Source: Candidatus Poribacteria bacterium (GTDB lineage Bacteria; Poribacteria; WGA-4E; WGA-3G). Taken from it: 64,000 nucleotides of DNA. Position 1 is the first letter of the stretch, and each line of letters starts with the position of its first letter. The notes under the pieces are model-generated. The model was not told the origin of the DNA. It saw nothing but the letters and a program-made list of their open reading frames with translations, and searched no databases. Both the position numbers and the translations under genes were made by a program. The stretch lies in contig JAPPII010000047.1 of assembly GCA_028820845.1 (NCBI GenBank), positions 30,183-94,182 on the forward strand, given 5' to 3'. This document shows positions 8,752 through 16,762 of this stretch, piece after piece.

Positions 8752-9174
8752 TCAAGGGCCTGATTCTTTTTTCCTTAGGGGCTCCTCTACATTTATTCGT
8801 TCAATGATCATTCCGATTTGTGCCTCTAACTTTTCAATCTTTTCGGCTTGTGCTTTTTGCCCCCTTTCTCGCCACGCCATGATGATTTGAGGGAGACTAA
8901 CAGTGAGGATAATCAAAGCTATTAGAGCAATTACAAAATTAGATATCAGGTTTAATCGCTTATCCATTTCTTCGACTTTGTCGGTGACGTTTTTTATTTT
9001 TAGATCCACATGTTCTTTTACTCTGCCCTCGGACTCTTTGATAATTTCTTTCATTCTATCTTCGGACTCTTTGACAATTGAACGAATCTTCTCAAGGTCC
9101 TTTACAGTCAGTTCGCTGAACACAGGGGCAGTAAAAATTAAAAACGCAATGGTAGAAATTAGGATTAATTTCAT
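8752..9174 (-). CDS. signal-peptide/coiled-coil/TM/coiled-coil protein
   Basis: This 140-residue protein has a signal peptide (MKLILISTIAFLIFTAPVFS), a charged periplasmic coiled coil with a KESEDRMKEIIKESEGRVKE duplication, EEMDKRLNLISN, one membrane helix (FVIALIALIILTVSLPQIIMAW) and a short cytoplasmic coiled coil. I chose the ATG at 9174 because AAGGAG precedes it; a longer frame to 9201 has no such signal. It is homologous in layout and motifs (EMDKRL, PQII) to the protein at 29884-30348. Function unknown. Its position inside a duplicated DUF402 pair is notable. Confidence 0.75.
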   Translation of the reverse strand: MKLILISTIAFLIFTAPVFSELTVKDLEKIRSIVKESEDRMKEIIKESEGRVKEHVDLKIKNVTDKVEEMDKRLNLISNFVIALIALIILTVSLPQIIMAWRERGQKAQAEKIEKLEAQIGMIIERINVEEPLRKKESGP

Positions 9175-9220
9175 GTTAGTCTCCTTAAATTCTTGTGTCA
9201 AACTGATGTTAATTAGTAGA

Positions 9221-9250
9221 ATTGTATCACAGACTAACTATAACCTGCAA
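9221..9250 (-). promoter_or_regulatory. sigma70-type promoter upstream of the 8752-9174 gene
   Basis: On the minus strand TTGCAG (9245-9250) and TACAAT (9221-9226) are separated by 18 bp. Transcription would start near 9214, about 40 nt upstream of the ATG at 9174, so the coiled-coil gene and DUF402 copy 1 can be expressed independently of DUF402 copy 2. Confidence 0.6.
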
Positions 9251-9284
9251 TTAAATCGTTATAAACACGATAACTTGTGGTGGT

Positions 9285-9842
9285 CTATCGCTCAATCCAG
9301 TCTACATCTATTAAGAGATCCGAAAGTTGCGCACTATTAATAACCGTTTGTAATCGTTGTTCTAAGTGACCGGTTTCAACTTCAGCGATTAATGTTTTCA
9401 TGACATCCCACGCTTTTCTTTCCAATTCAGCGTCAATCGCATCACTTTGAACCGCCTCTTCAAACTCATCTTCGTCTTGGATTTCGTAGGTGCCGTCTGG
9501 ATTTACCCAGAGGTCCAAAAAGAGGTCGGTTATTTCAAAACAATTGAGTTTGCCCGTTGCATCTACAGTTCGCTTGACCGGCTTCATAATATCGCAGTAA
9601 TAACCCATCCATTCGCCATTCAGATTGTAAACTTTCCCGACATCGTACCATAGTCCCGTAAATACGAACCAGACTACAGGAAAGTTGTCCCCTAAAACAG
9701 TCTTACCATTTTGCACGATGGGTGCGGAGGGTCTGACACATTGAGATGTGAGAATAACCTCATCGTCCATGTAGAGCAATTGCTGTTGAAAGTGATTAAC
9801 TCTGTCTGGGGGTCTTTTATAGGTAAGTGTTACGGTTTCCAA
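9285..9842 (-). CDS. DUF402 domain protein, copy 2 (TTG start)
   Basis: This 185-residue paralogue of the 8167-8727 gene has the same FTGLWYDVGKVYNLNGEWMGYYCDI and DLFLDLWVNPDGTYEIQDED core. Its first codon is TTG where copy 1 has ATG: the two starts read TTGGAAACCGTAAC and ATGGAAACCATAAC. An ATG seven bases upstream is out of frame, so TTG is the likely start. The C-terminal tails diverge after ALIAEVE. It follows the homocysteine S-methyltransferase gene by 25 bp and may be the last gene of that transcript. Confidence 0.78.
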   Translation of the reverse strand: METVTLTYKRPPDRVNHFQQQLLYMDDEVILTSQCVRPSAPIVQNGKTVLGDNFPVVWFVFTGLWYDVGKVYNLNGEWMGYYCDIMKPVKRTVDATGKLNCFEITDLFLDLWVNPDGTYEIQDEDEFEEAVQSDAIDAELERKAWDVMKTLIAEVETGHLEQRLQTVINSAQLSDLLIDVDWIER

Positions 9843-9867
9843 AATCCATTTTCCTTAATACTGCGAA

Positions 9868-10875
9868 TTAGGAGACTATTGCCTCACGGAATGCCTTGAT
9901 ATGCCTTGGGGTTGTCCCGCAACATCCACCGACTAAGTAAGCACCGGTTTCGAGGAGTTTGGGGACATAACTTGCCATCTGTTCGGGAGTCTGCGTATAG
10001 ACGGTCTGATGGTTCTCATCAAGTTTGGGCATACCAGCGTTCGGATATGCCATCATCCGCTTGCCCTGAATTCCTCTGTTGGTCAGGGCTGCGTGGAGCT
10101 GCTGAGTACCCGTAATTGCATAAGGCATTCCGGTGTGTTCGTCTCGTCTGGATTCAGCACCGCAGTTCACACCCATAATGCTAACGGCATCTAATAACGA
10201 GTCGCCATTTGAAAATTCACCTTCCGTGAGGATATTCAGCAAATCTGCCGGAGAATTCCCCCAATCTGTCCGGTAAACGACCTTGCCACTCCGCCGTTCC
10301 TTTGTCCACTTGTATGTCAAGTTTACCGCGATAGGGAGCTCCGTCTGACGTGCGACATCTACAGCGATTGCTGCCTCTTTCGCGGAAAACATTGTTTCAA
10401 GACAAAGGAAATCTACGCCTTCTTCTGCGAGGGTATGAATCACCAATTTGTGCGCCTCTCTGGCATCTACGTTTGGAATCCCGAAAGTTGTATCGCCGCT
10501 GTCTGCTTCGATTGCGCCGGGAGAGGGACCGACGGAACCTGCAATATAGACATCTCTACCATTCCGCTCAATAGCAGCCTTTGCGTGTTGAACAGCGAGG
10601 CGTATGAGGCGTTGGGCATCCGATGGACTTTGTCCCGCCATTTGTAGATGCAGCGGCGACGCTACAAACGTATTGGTTCCTATTGCCTCAGCACCTGCGC
10701 TGATATAATCTGAATGGATGTCAATAACGGCAGTGGGATGCAGTTCGTTGGCGAGTGCGCTATTGGTAAGTTCTATATTGCGTGTAAACAATTGCGAACC
10801 GAACCCACCATCATACAAAATCGGTTCATCAGCCTTTAAGCGTTCCTGAAAGTTTTTAATTTTACCTTCCTCCAT
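9868..10875 (-). CDS. homocysteine S-methyltransferase family protein
   Basis: This 335-residue Zn-dependent methyltransferase shows DGGFGSQLF at the N-terminus, GTNTFVASPLHL, and the zinc-binding cysteines: one in MGVNCGAES and the adjacent pair in VGGCCGTTPRHIKAF. The family (MmuM/BHMT/MetH N-terminal type) moves a methyl group from betaine, S-methylmethionine or methyl-corrinoid to homocysteine. Its start overlaps the stop of the RACo-like gene by one base (TAATG), and a B12 protein lies two genes upstream. A corrinoid-linked methyl transfer is therefore plausible, rather than free S-methylmethionine use. Confidence 0.88.
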   Translation of the reverse strand: MEEGKIKNFQERLKADEPILYDGGFGSQLFTRNIELTNSALANELHPTAVIDIHSDYISAGAEAIGTNTFVASPLHLQMAGQSPSDAQRLIRLAVQHAKAAIERNGRDVYIAGSVGPSPGAIEADSGDTTFGIPNVDAREAHKLVIHTLAEEGVDFLCLETMFSAKEAAIAVDVARQTELPIAVNLTYKWTKERRSGKVVYRTDWGNSPADLLNILTEGEFSNGDSLLDAVSIMGVNCGAESRRDEHTGMPYAITGTQQLHAALTNRGIQGKRMMAYPNAGMPKLDENHQTVYTQTPEQMASYVPKLLETGAYLVGGCCGTTPRHIKAFREAIVS

Positions 10876-12770
10876 TACAACGTTCCTGGCATCGGGTTAA
10901 ATTGACAGCCCTCCACGAATACATCAAAGAAATCGGGAGTTGTCTCCAGTTCAATGTGTTCGATATTCTTGACGAGTGCCTCAATATCTGCGCGTTTTTT
11001 CTCGGAAAGGAGGACAGCCGTCGCACCGGCGACTGCGGCGTTACCGACTTTGACGACATTTGTCTCTGGGACAGGGGCAAGGAAACCGATCTCGACAGCG
11101 TCTTGTAGGTTAACATAATTGGCAAAACCACCGGCTAAAAAAAGCCTTGTGATGTCTTCAGGGACACAGCCGAAGTGCCGTAAAACGATGTACTGCCCGC
11201 AATAGTTCGCAGCCTTTGCTTGTGCGAGATTGCTCGCATCGTCGCGCGAGAAGGTGATACCGTGTTCTGGCAAAATTGACATGATGCGTTGCTTTCTATC
11301 CGAAAAAACGCCTTTTGGACTCATCATATCATTGCGACGGAGTTCGGCGAGGAGCGAAATCAGTCCTGAACCGCACAACCCTTGGGGTGCCTCATTATCA
11401 ATTGTCTCATAACTGAATTGATCACCGTTCCATTTCAGAGATTCAATGGCACCCGGATAAGCGGGCATTCCGTATTCAATGCCGCCGCCTTCAAATGCGG
11501 GACCGGCAGGACATGACGCAGCAACCATCCGTTTCGCATTGCCAACAATCACCTCTGTGTTTGTGCCGACATCAACTAACATGACAATCTCATCTGTTGA
11601 CGGTATATCGATTGAGACTAAATCGGCGGCGACATCTGCCCCGACATGGCTCGCAATCAAGGGTAGACTGACAACCATCGCCTTCGGATTCGCTCGGATA
11701 CCTAAGCGGCGTGTTTTTTCAACAAGGGCGGTTGTTGAACGGATTCCGTCCCGATACTCGTGTTCAATCGTTGACTTATACGGTTTTTGACCGATGCTCT
11801 GGACATCCCGCTTGAAGAAGATATCGCGCATCGTCGTATTGCCAGCGACAACGACCTCATAAATTTCTTGCCGGACGAAATTATGGCGATCGCACATATC
11901 CATGATTTCGCTGTTCAGTGCAGCGATAAGGGAACGACGGAGTTCTCCATGAAATTCGCCATCATAACTGATACGGTTCATGATGTCGCTGCCCCCAAAA
12001 CGCTGTGGATTTTCAAAGGAACTCACAGAGACCGTTTTCCCCGTCTCCAAATCCACCAGATTTGCCACCACTGTGGTCGTTCCGATGTCTATAGCTAAGC
12101 CATAAACGTGTCCCCGGTAGCGGTCAATCGGTTCATCATTGTAATAGACAACACCCTCGCGATGGCGCACGCGTGGATTAAGCTCTGGCGTTTCGTTGTT
12201 ATTTGTGATGGCGTACGTTAGAATTCTGGGTGTGCGGCGGAGTGGTGTAAATTCAATGTCCGTATCAACATCAATAACGACGGCTTGGCAGGCAAGGCGG
12301 TAGTTGTCTCGTAGGAAGGCCTCCGCTTCGTTGGGTGGCTGGAGAGCGTCCATCCCGCGTTTGATTTCAACAATACATTCATGGCACTGTCCGGTTCGGA
12401 AACAGGAGGTAGGCACTTGTACGGCTAAATCGTCTGCGTAGTCAAAAACGGTTTTTCCGGGAGTGAGTTGATAGACTTTTCCGTCAGATGTAATCGTGCC
12501 AGTGCCGTGTGATTCTGCTGCTTCGTCTGAATCGTCAATCTCCCACGCGTCTCGATAGTCTAACTTATCATCCCCGACACAGAGCAATCCCGTCCCTTCA
12601 TCAATTTTTCGCTGGTTTCGACAACCGAATTTCGCCGTGCAGTGGTCAAGCCGATTCTTGTAGGGACATCGGTAGGTGGCTTGGACATCGGCGTGTGTGA
12701 CCAATCCTTCAAAAATCTGTGTAATTTTATTGAGGCGTTTTTCGTATTCGGCTTTGTCTATTTTTTTCAT
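10875..12770 (-). CDS. RACo-type corrinoid activation protein (2Fe-2S + ASKHA, DUF4445)
   Basis: This 631-residue protein starts with a Cys-rich segment (Cys at about residues 35, 43, 49 and 63, CPYKNRLDHC...). A plant-type [2Fe-2S] ferredoxin domain follows at about 95-170, with CFRTGQCHEC and a later LACQ. Then comes an ASKHA ATPase-like region with GLAIDIGTTTVVANLVD, VVAGNTTM, LVDVGTNTEVIVG and a C-terminal LFLAGGFANYV. This is the domain order of reductive activators of corrinoid proteins, which reduce inactive Co(II) to Co(I) with ATP. It lies 6 bases after the B12-binding protein gene and overlaps the methyltransferase gene. The extra N-terminal Cys motif may bind another metal site. 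Confidence 0.88.
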   Translation of the reverse strand: MKKIDKAEYEKRLNKITQIFEGLVTHADVQATYRCPYKNRLDHCTAKFGCRNQRKIDEGTGLLCVGDDKLDYRDAWEIDDSDEAAESHGTGTITSDGKVYQLTPGKTVFDYADDLAVQVPTSCFRTGQCHECIVEIKRGMDALQPPNEAEAFLRDNYRLACQAVVIDVDTDIEFTPLRRTPRILTYAITNNNETPELNPRVRHREGVVYYNDEPIDRYRGHVYGLAIDIGTTTVVANLVDLETGKTVSVSSFENPQRFGGSDIMNRISYDGEFHGELRRSLIAALNSEIMDMCDRHNFVRQEIYEVVVAGNTTMRDIFFKRDVQSIGQKPYKSTIEHEYRDGIRSTTALVEKTRRLGIRANPKAMVVSLPLIASHVGADVAADLVSIDIPSTDEIVMLVDVGTNTEVIVGNAKRMVAASCPAGPAFEGGGIEYGMPAYPGAIESLKWNGDQFSYETIDNEAPQGLCGSGLISLLAELRRNDMMSPKGVFSDRKQRIMSILPEHGITFSRDDASNLAQAKAANYCGQYIVLRHFGCVPEDITRLFLAGGFANYVNLQDAVEIGFLAPVPETNVVKVGNAAVAGATAVLLSEKKRADIEALVKNIEHIELETTPDFFDVFVEGCQFNPMPGTL

Positions 12771-12776
12771 GTCCCT

Positions 12777-13535
12777 CTACCATACCTCATCTTCTTCCAG
12801 AAGAAACTTTTTAGCCAAGGCAACACAAGCAAGGGCATCTTTGCCGTATCCATCAGCACCCATGTCATCGGCAAATGTCTGCGTAACAGGGGCACCGCCT
12901 ACCATAATCTTTACGTCTTCCCGTAGGTCTTCGTCAATAAAGGCATCAATTGTTTTCCCCATGTTTGGCATTGTCGTCGTCAGAAGTGCGGACATCCCCA
13001 AAATAGGTGCTTCATATTCCTCAACAGCCTCCATAAATTCATCTTCGGAGGTATCAACCCCCAAATCGTGGACGACGAAACCTGCCCCGCGCAACATCAT
13101 GATGCAAAGATTTTTGCCGATATCGTGGAGATCTCCCTTGACGGTTCCCATAATTACGGTACCGATGGGATCAATGCCTGACTCAGAGAGAATGGGTTCA
13201 ATATATGCCATTCCGGCTTTCATTGCGCGTGCACAGGCTAAGACTTCAGGGACAAAGATGAAGTTTTCGCGGAACTTGATACCAACGATGCCCATCCCAG
13301 CGATGAGTCCATCATCCATAATCTCCAGTGCCTCTGTGCCATCCTCAAGTGCTGCCTCCGTCAATTCATCAACAGTGTGATGGTCGCCATCAATAAGCGC
13401 AGCGGCGATGTCTTGCATTGCCGGGGTCGCTTGCGCGAACATCTCGATAGTCAGTTCTATCTCATCAGGCTGCTCAAGATATTCTTCGATTTCTTCTCGG
13501 ATAAATTCATTTGCGATGTCATTAATAGATGTCAC
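12777..13535 (-). CDS. corrinoid (B12-binding) methyltransferase subunit, MtxC/MtbC-like
   Basis: An N-terminal helical cap (about residues 1-90) precedes a Rossmann-like B12 domain. The base-off cobalamin motif GDLHDIGKN, VHDLGVD, GMSALLTTTM and GGAPVTQTFADDMGADGYGKDA are all present. Such proteins carry the methyl group between a substrate methyltransferase and an acceptor enzyme. I place the start at a GTG (13535) with CCTCCT on the complementary strand 12 bases upstream; the longer frame to 13592 adds an unlikely basic leader. This is the first gene of the corrinoid trio; no MtxB-type substrate methyltransferase is adjacent. Confidence 0.88.
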   Translation of the reverse strand: MTSINDIANEFIREEIEEYLEQPDEIELTIEMFAQATPAMQDIAAALIDGDHHTVDELTEAALEDGTEALEIMDDGLIAGMGIVGIKFRENFIFVPEVLACARAMKAGMAYIEPILSESGIDPIGTVIMGTVKGDLHDIGKNLCIMMLRGAGFVVHDLGVDTSEDEFMEAVEEYEAPILGMSALLTTTMPNMGKTIDAFIDEDLREDVKIMVGGAPVTQTFADDMGADGYGKDALACVALAKKFLLEEDEVW

Positions 13536-13659
13536 GAGTTTTGAACGCCTCCTCAAAGAACATAAGATAGCATAGGCACAGAAAAATGGCAAACGATTTT
13601 TGTGAAAGATAATAGCGTCGTTGCATCAGGCGATTGTCAAACAACTCTGCGAATTTGGG

Positions 13660-13682
13660 AGGCGCGCTTTGGAAGCGCGCCT
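13660..13682. repeat. 10-bp-stem palindrome AGGCGCGCTT/AAGCGCGCCT
   Basis: This perfect inverted repeat with a 3-base loop lies between TatP and the B12 gene, flanked by two GTTGCATCAG copies (near 13619 and 13702). It may serve as a REP-like element or transcription barrier between the two operons. There is no T-run, so a simple intrinsic terminator is not shown. Confidence 0.6.
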
Positions 13683-13718
13683 ATTGGAAAAGGCTTCTGG
13701 TGCGTTGCATCAGACAGC

Positions 13719-14762
13719 CTAATTCTTCTCCCGGTATTCCTTCAAAAGAGCATTAATCTTGTCAAGAAAATCTTGTGAGTAGATTTCACCGACGAGTGCG
13801 TTATGGGTGTCTATGGCAATGACATCCCATGCTTCGCGGGATTCATCCTCGAATTCGACGACCTCAATGCCAGCTTTCTTTTGGAGTGCCTCAAGTGCCC
13901 TGTCATTATCTTTCCGAATATCCTGAATTAAGCTGTCCTGATACGCGTCCGCGGTTTCACGCACTACCTTCTGCTGTTCTGGTGAGAGTCGATCAAAGCT
14001 CTCCTTGGTCATGACTGTGGCACCGACCCCAACATTAACAGGGAGATCACTCATGTATTTGAATTTATCATACCACTGCAATGCTACAGTGACATACGGA
14101 GATGCAACTATCGTGTTAAGCTGTCCTGCATAGAGGGAAGGGAGGACCTGTGTAACCTCTCTGAGTACAGTTGCGATTTCGGCACTTTCGTAAAATGTAC
14201 GTGCGATTTTGTCGCTTGAGCGCGCCCACATCTTGACGGTTGATGACTGGAGATCGGCAATAGTGCGGATGGGCTGATTACTGAAGATATAATAATAGCC
14301 AATGTCCCCCATACCGAGCAGGACATATCCAGCATCCATAAAGGCTTTTTCAAGATCTGCCCGGAGGTAATCGCGTACATAGTCAAGTTCATCATAGGTT
14401 TTGAACATCCGAGGCAGTTGGAAAATCAGCACTTCTTCCTGAATTTCACCGAGCCCAGTGGCTGTCATAGCCCCTGCGTGGATCAACCCTGCACGCATCT
14501 TTCGGACGACATCGAGTTCGTCTCCTTGTACACCGTTTGGATAGATACGGAGTCGGAGTTCACCGTCCGTTTTTGCGCGAATTTCTTTTCCCATCGCCTC
14601 AAAATTGTTCATCCATGTAGAGCCTTTCGGTGCGAGGGTTGCGAACTTAATAGATTCAGCAGCGAGACCTGCCATGGGTAGACAAAGCATCCCGAAAATT
14701 AGTAGAAACACGCCCATCAAGTGAGCGGCGCGTGCTTTATAGTCGGTTTTCTTTTTCTGCAT
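13719..14762 (-). CDS. TRAP transporter solute-binding protein (DctP/TatP type)
   Basis: This 347-residue periplasmic binding protein has an N-terminal hydrophobic signal (about residues 14-34, ending GLAAES). The DctP fold is visible from KFATLAPKGSTWMNNFEAM, through QGDELDVVRKMRAGLIHAGAMTATGL and VKMWARSSDKIARTF (carrying the ligand-carboxylate Arg typical of the family), to LSPEQQKVVRETADAYQ. Ligands of such proteins are often organic acids. It overlaps the TatT gene by one base (TAATG), so this is a TatT-TatP pair. No DctQ/DctM membrane genes follow; the next gene downstream is the corrinoid protein. Confidence 0.9.
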   Translation of the reverse strand: MQKKKTDYKARAAHLMGVFLLIFGMLCLPMAGLAAESIKFATLAPKGSTWMNNFEAMGKEIRAKTDGELRLRIYPNGVQGDELDVVRKMRAGLIHAGAMTATGLGEIQEEVLIFQLPRMFKTYDELDYVRDYLRADLEKAFMDAGYVLLGMGDIGYYYIFSNQPIRTIADLQSSTVKMWARSSDKIARTFYESAEIATVLREVTQVLPSLYAGQLNTIVASPYVTVALQWYDKFKYMSDLPVNVGVGATVMTKESFDRLSPEQQKVVRETADAYQDSLIQDIRKDNDRALEALQKKAGIEVVEFEDESREAWDVIAIDTHNALVGEIYSQDFLDKINALLKEYREKN

Positions 14763-15670
14763 TATTCAATCCCTCCTTCTTCCATTTCTTCTAAATCAAA
14801 AAGCATATCCACCTGATCAAGCCAACGTTTCGCTCGTGATTTTGCCAAGGCAGTCGCCGCCTCCTCGCCAGGATAAACGTCCGAGGGTGCATCAAGGACT
14901 TCCTGTAAAGACCGTTTGTAGAGTTCAGCGTCCTGTTTAGGATAGGCATAGTAACGCGCGAGGTAGAATTTGCTCATTAGGAACTTACCGTCATTAATCT
15001 CGTCTACACGGTCAATGTGTTCCTTCGCCTTCTCCGGATCACCACCGATCGTTGGTGCTCGGTCCCCGTAATAGACGGCATAGAACAGATGGGCGCTACC
15101 GAAGTAGAAAGTTTCATCCAATTCAAGGATACGCGCCATCATGAGTTCGACACGCGTAAGGTCAATTACCTGCATCGGATCATCCTTCTGAAGGCTAATC
15201 CCGCGCGCCACAGCGTAAGCCGCCCAAAACAGGGGTTCAACCTGTTTTTTCTCGAGTTTCTGAAGTGCTTTTTTAAAGGTCTCCATATCAACACTTCTCG
15301 GTTCTCTGAACGCTTCATCGGATTTTGCAAGCACGTCGAATGCATAAGCCTCAGCCTGTTTATAGCGGTCAATTGCCTGTGTACGCATCTCTGCTGCAGT
15401 CTCGTAGTCTCCAGCAATCTCAGCCTCCTCCATCCTATCCTCCAGAAACCCGGCGTAAGAGGAACACGCGCGGGCGGTACTAACGAGGATACCTGCGCTG
15501 CCAATTTTAGCCAATCGCTCAAGGGTCCCGAGATTGCTTTCGAGGGTAGATTCCACAACGGTTAGATTACCCTCACTCTGAATCCGCGATAACTTGGCGA
15601 GACCACATCCACCAAGGAATATCGGGAGGAGTAGAATGGATATACGAAAACAAAACTTATTGTATATCAT
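14762..15670 (-). CDS. TatT-like TRAP-associated TPR lipoprotein
   Basis: This 302-residue lipoprotein has a lipobox (LGGCGL, Cys about residue 22) and an all-helical, TPR-like body, including ARACSSYAGFLEDRMEEAEIAGDYETAAEM, LFYAVYYGDRAPTIGGDPEKAKEH and FYLARYYAYPKQDAELY. This matches the T component of TRAP systems first seen in Treponema, where TatT trimers bind the TatP subunit. The PTIGGDPEKA stretch is characteristic. A putative AGGAGG lies 14 bases upstream of the ATG, rather far. A heptamer array sits just upstream at 15698-15721. Confidence 0.85.
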   Translation of the reverse strand: MIYNKFCFRISILLLPIFLGGCGLAKLSRIQSEGNLTVVESTLESNLGTLERLAKIGSAGILVSTARACSSYAGFLEDRMEEAEIAGDYETAAEMRTQAIDRYKQAEAYAFDVLAKSDEAFREPRSVDMETFKKALQKLEKKQVEPLFWAAYAVARGISLQKDDPMQVIDLTRVELMMARILELDETFYFGSAHLFYAVYYGDRAPTIGGDPEKAKEHIDRVDEINDGKFLMSKFYLARYYAYPKQDAELYKRSLQEVLDAPSDVYPGEEAATALAKSRAKRWLDQVDMLFDLEEMEEGGIE

Positions 15671-15697
15671 GGGTGTTAAATTTGCCTCCTAATATGG

Positions 15698-15786
15698 TTG
15701 TCAGTTATCAGTTGTCAGTTAAAGGTTTGTAGCAATGAGATGATATTTAAATTCCACAAACTGCTCTTGCCCGAAAACCGAAAACT
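15698..15786. repeat. heptamer repeats upstream of TatT
   Basis: TTGTCAG, TTATCAG, TTGTCAG and a partial unit fill 15698-15721. A GAAAACC/GAAAACT pair lies at 15773-15786, next to the end of the universal stress protein gene. They share the heptamer family found at 2364 and 418. Confidence 0.65.
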
Positions 15787-15789
15787 GGA

Positions 15790-16629
15790 TCAATGGTAAA
15801 GGAAGAGCGGGATGGTTGTCTCTTGGATCAAGTGCTGTGTAACGCTGCCGACAAAAAATTCGCGAACACTTTTCCTACCGTAAGAGCCCATTACCAACAT
15901 GTCAATGTCATTTTCGGCGATGTAGGATTTGACAACGGCATCAGGATGTCCGCTCTGCGTGACAAGATTCGGTTTAATACCGTAACTCTCAAAGAACCCG
16001 CCGAGATTTTCCAGCAGTGCTTGTCCGGCTTCAGGATCATTATTAACAGTGAGCAGTGTTATGTCGCAGGCGTTCCATATACCGAGGAGGAGGAACATGT
16101 GTACTGCCTTAGAAGCAGGCGCACTGTTATCATAGGCGACAAGAACTTTCTCAATTTTCCGGACTGAATCGGGAACAGCAAAAACAGGAGCAAGACCGTT
16201 TTTCAGTACCCGTTCAAGCGTTCCATACGTCTCGTTGGCTGTGTATTCAAAGAAAGTCCGCTTCCCCATTACAATAAAATCGTGGAATTTGGATTCTTCA
16301 ATAATTTCGGAGAAAGGTGTGCCGGTATCTGCGTGCAAGACCGCATTGATCTGTCGCTCCTCACAAATACGAGCGAAATCGTCAAGAATCCCCTTTGCCT
16401 TTTCCGCTGCCTCCTTTAACTGTTGGTCTTCAAGTTGGACGTCATAATGCGTGCCACCGAGCGGCACTGGACCACTTGAAGATTGAATACCGGGCAGGTC
16501 AATAATAGCGACTCCTGTAATCGCTGCGTCGTGAGCAAGTGCGAGTTGACAAGCATACTCTATTGCTGCTTGAGCATAAGGAGAACCGTCTAAACCGAGT
16601 AGAATTTTAGAAAAACCTGAATGCTCCAT
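15790..16629 (-). CDS. universal stress protein, two Usp domains
   Basis: This 279-residue cytoplasmic protein holds two tandem Usp folds (about 1-145 and 148-279). The first starts KILLGLDGSPYAQAAIEYA and the second KVLVAYDNSAPASKAVHMF. The second domain has the ATP-binding signature G-x2-G-x9-G-S (GSYGRKSVREFFVGS). In the first, the equivalent segment (MGKRTFFEYTANETYGTLE) is degenerate, so only the C-terminal half probably binds nucleotide. GGGAGGAATT upstream supports the ATG. It is upstream of TatT-TatP on the same strand, a frequent association for Usp proteins and TRAP systems. Confidence 0.88.
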   Translation of the reverse strand: MEHSGFSKILLGLDGSPYAQAAIEYACQLALAHDAAITGVAIIDLPGIQSSSGPVPLGGTHYDVQLEDQQLKEAAEKAKGILDDFARICEERQINAVLHADTGTPFSEIIEESKFHDFIVMGKRTFFEYTANETYGTLERVLKNGLAPVFAVPDSVRKIEKVLVAYDNSAPASKAVHMFLLLGIWNACDITLLTVNNDPEAGQALLENLGGFFESYGIKPNLVTQSGHPDAVVKSYIAENDIDMLVMGSYGRKSVREFFVGSVTQHLIQETTIPLFLYH

Positions 16630-16762
16630 CGTAGGAATTCCTCCCTTTCAGTTTCACTCGCGCGCCTGTAGAGCAAAACTCGAAAAAATATATTGAATAG
16701 CGCGCTGATGGTAATTTCGTTGTGATACTTAAAAAAATAGCAAGCTCTGGGTAATCTACAAA

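Noticed and set aside
12676..13380. 234-codon plus-strand frame over the B12 protein
   Set aside because: Antisense to the well-supported corrinoid protein gene; Ser/Ile-biased shadow.
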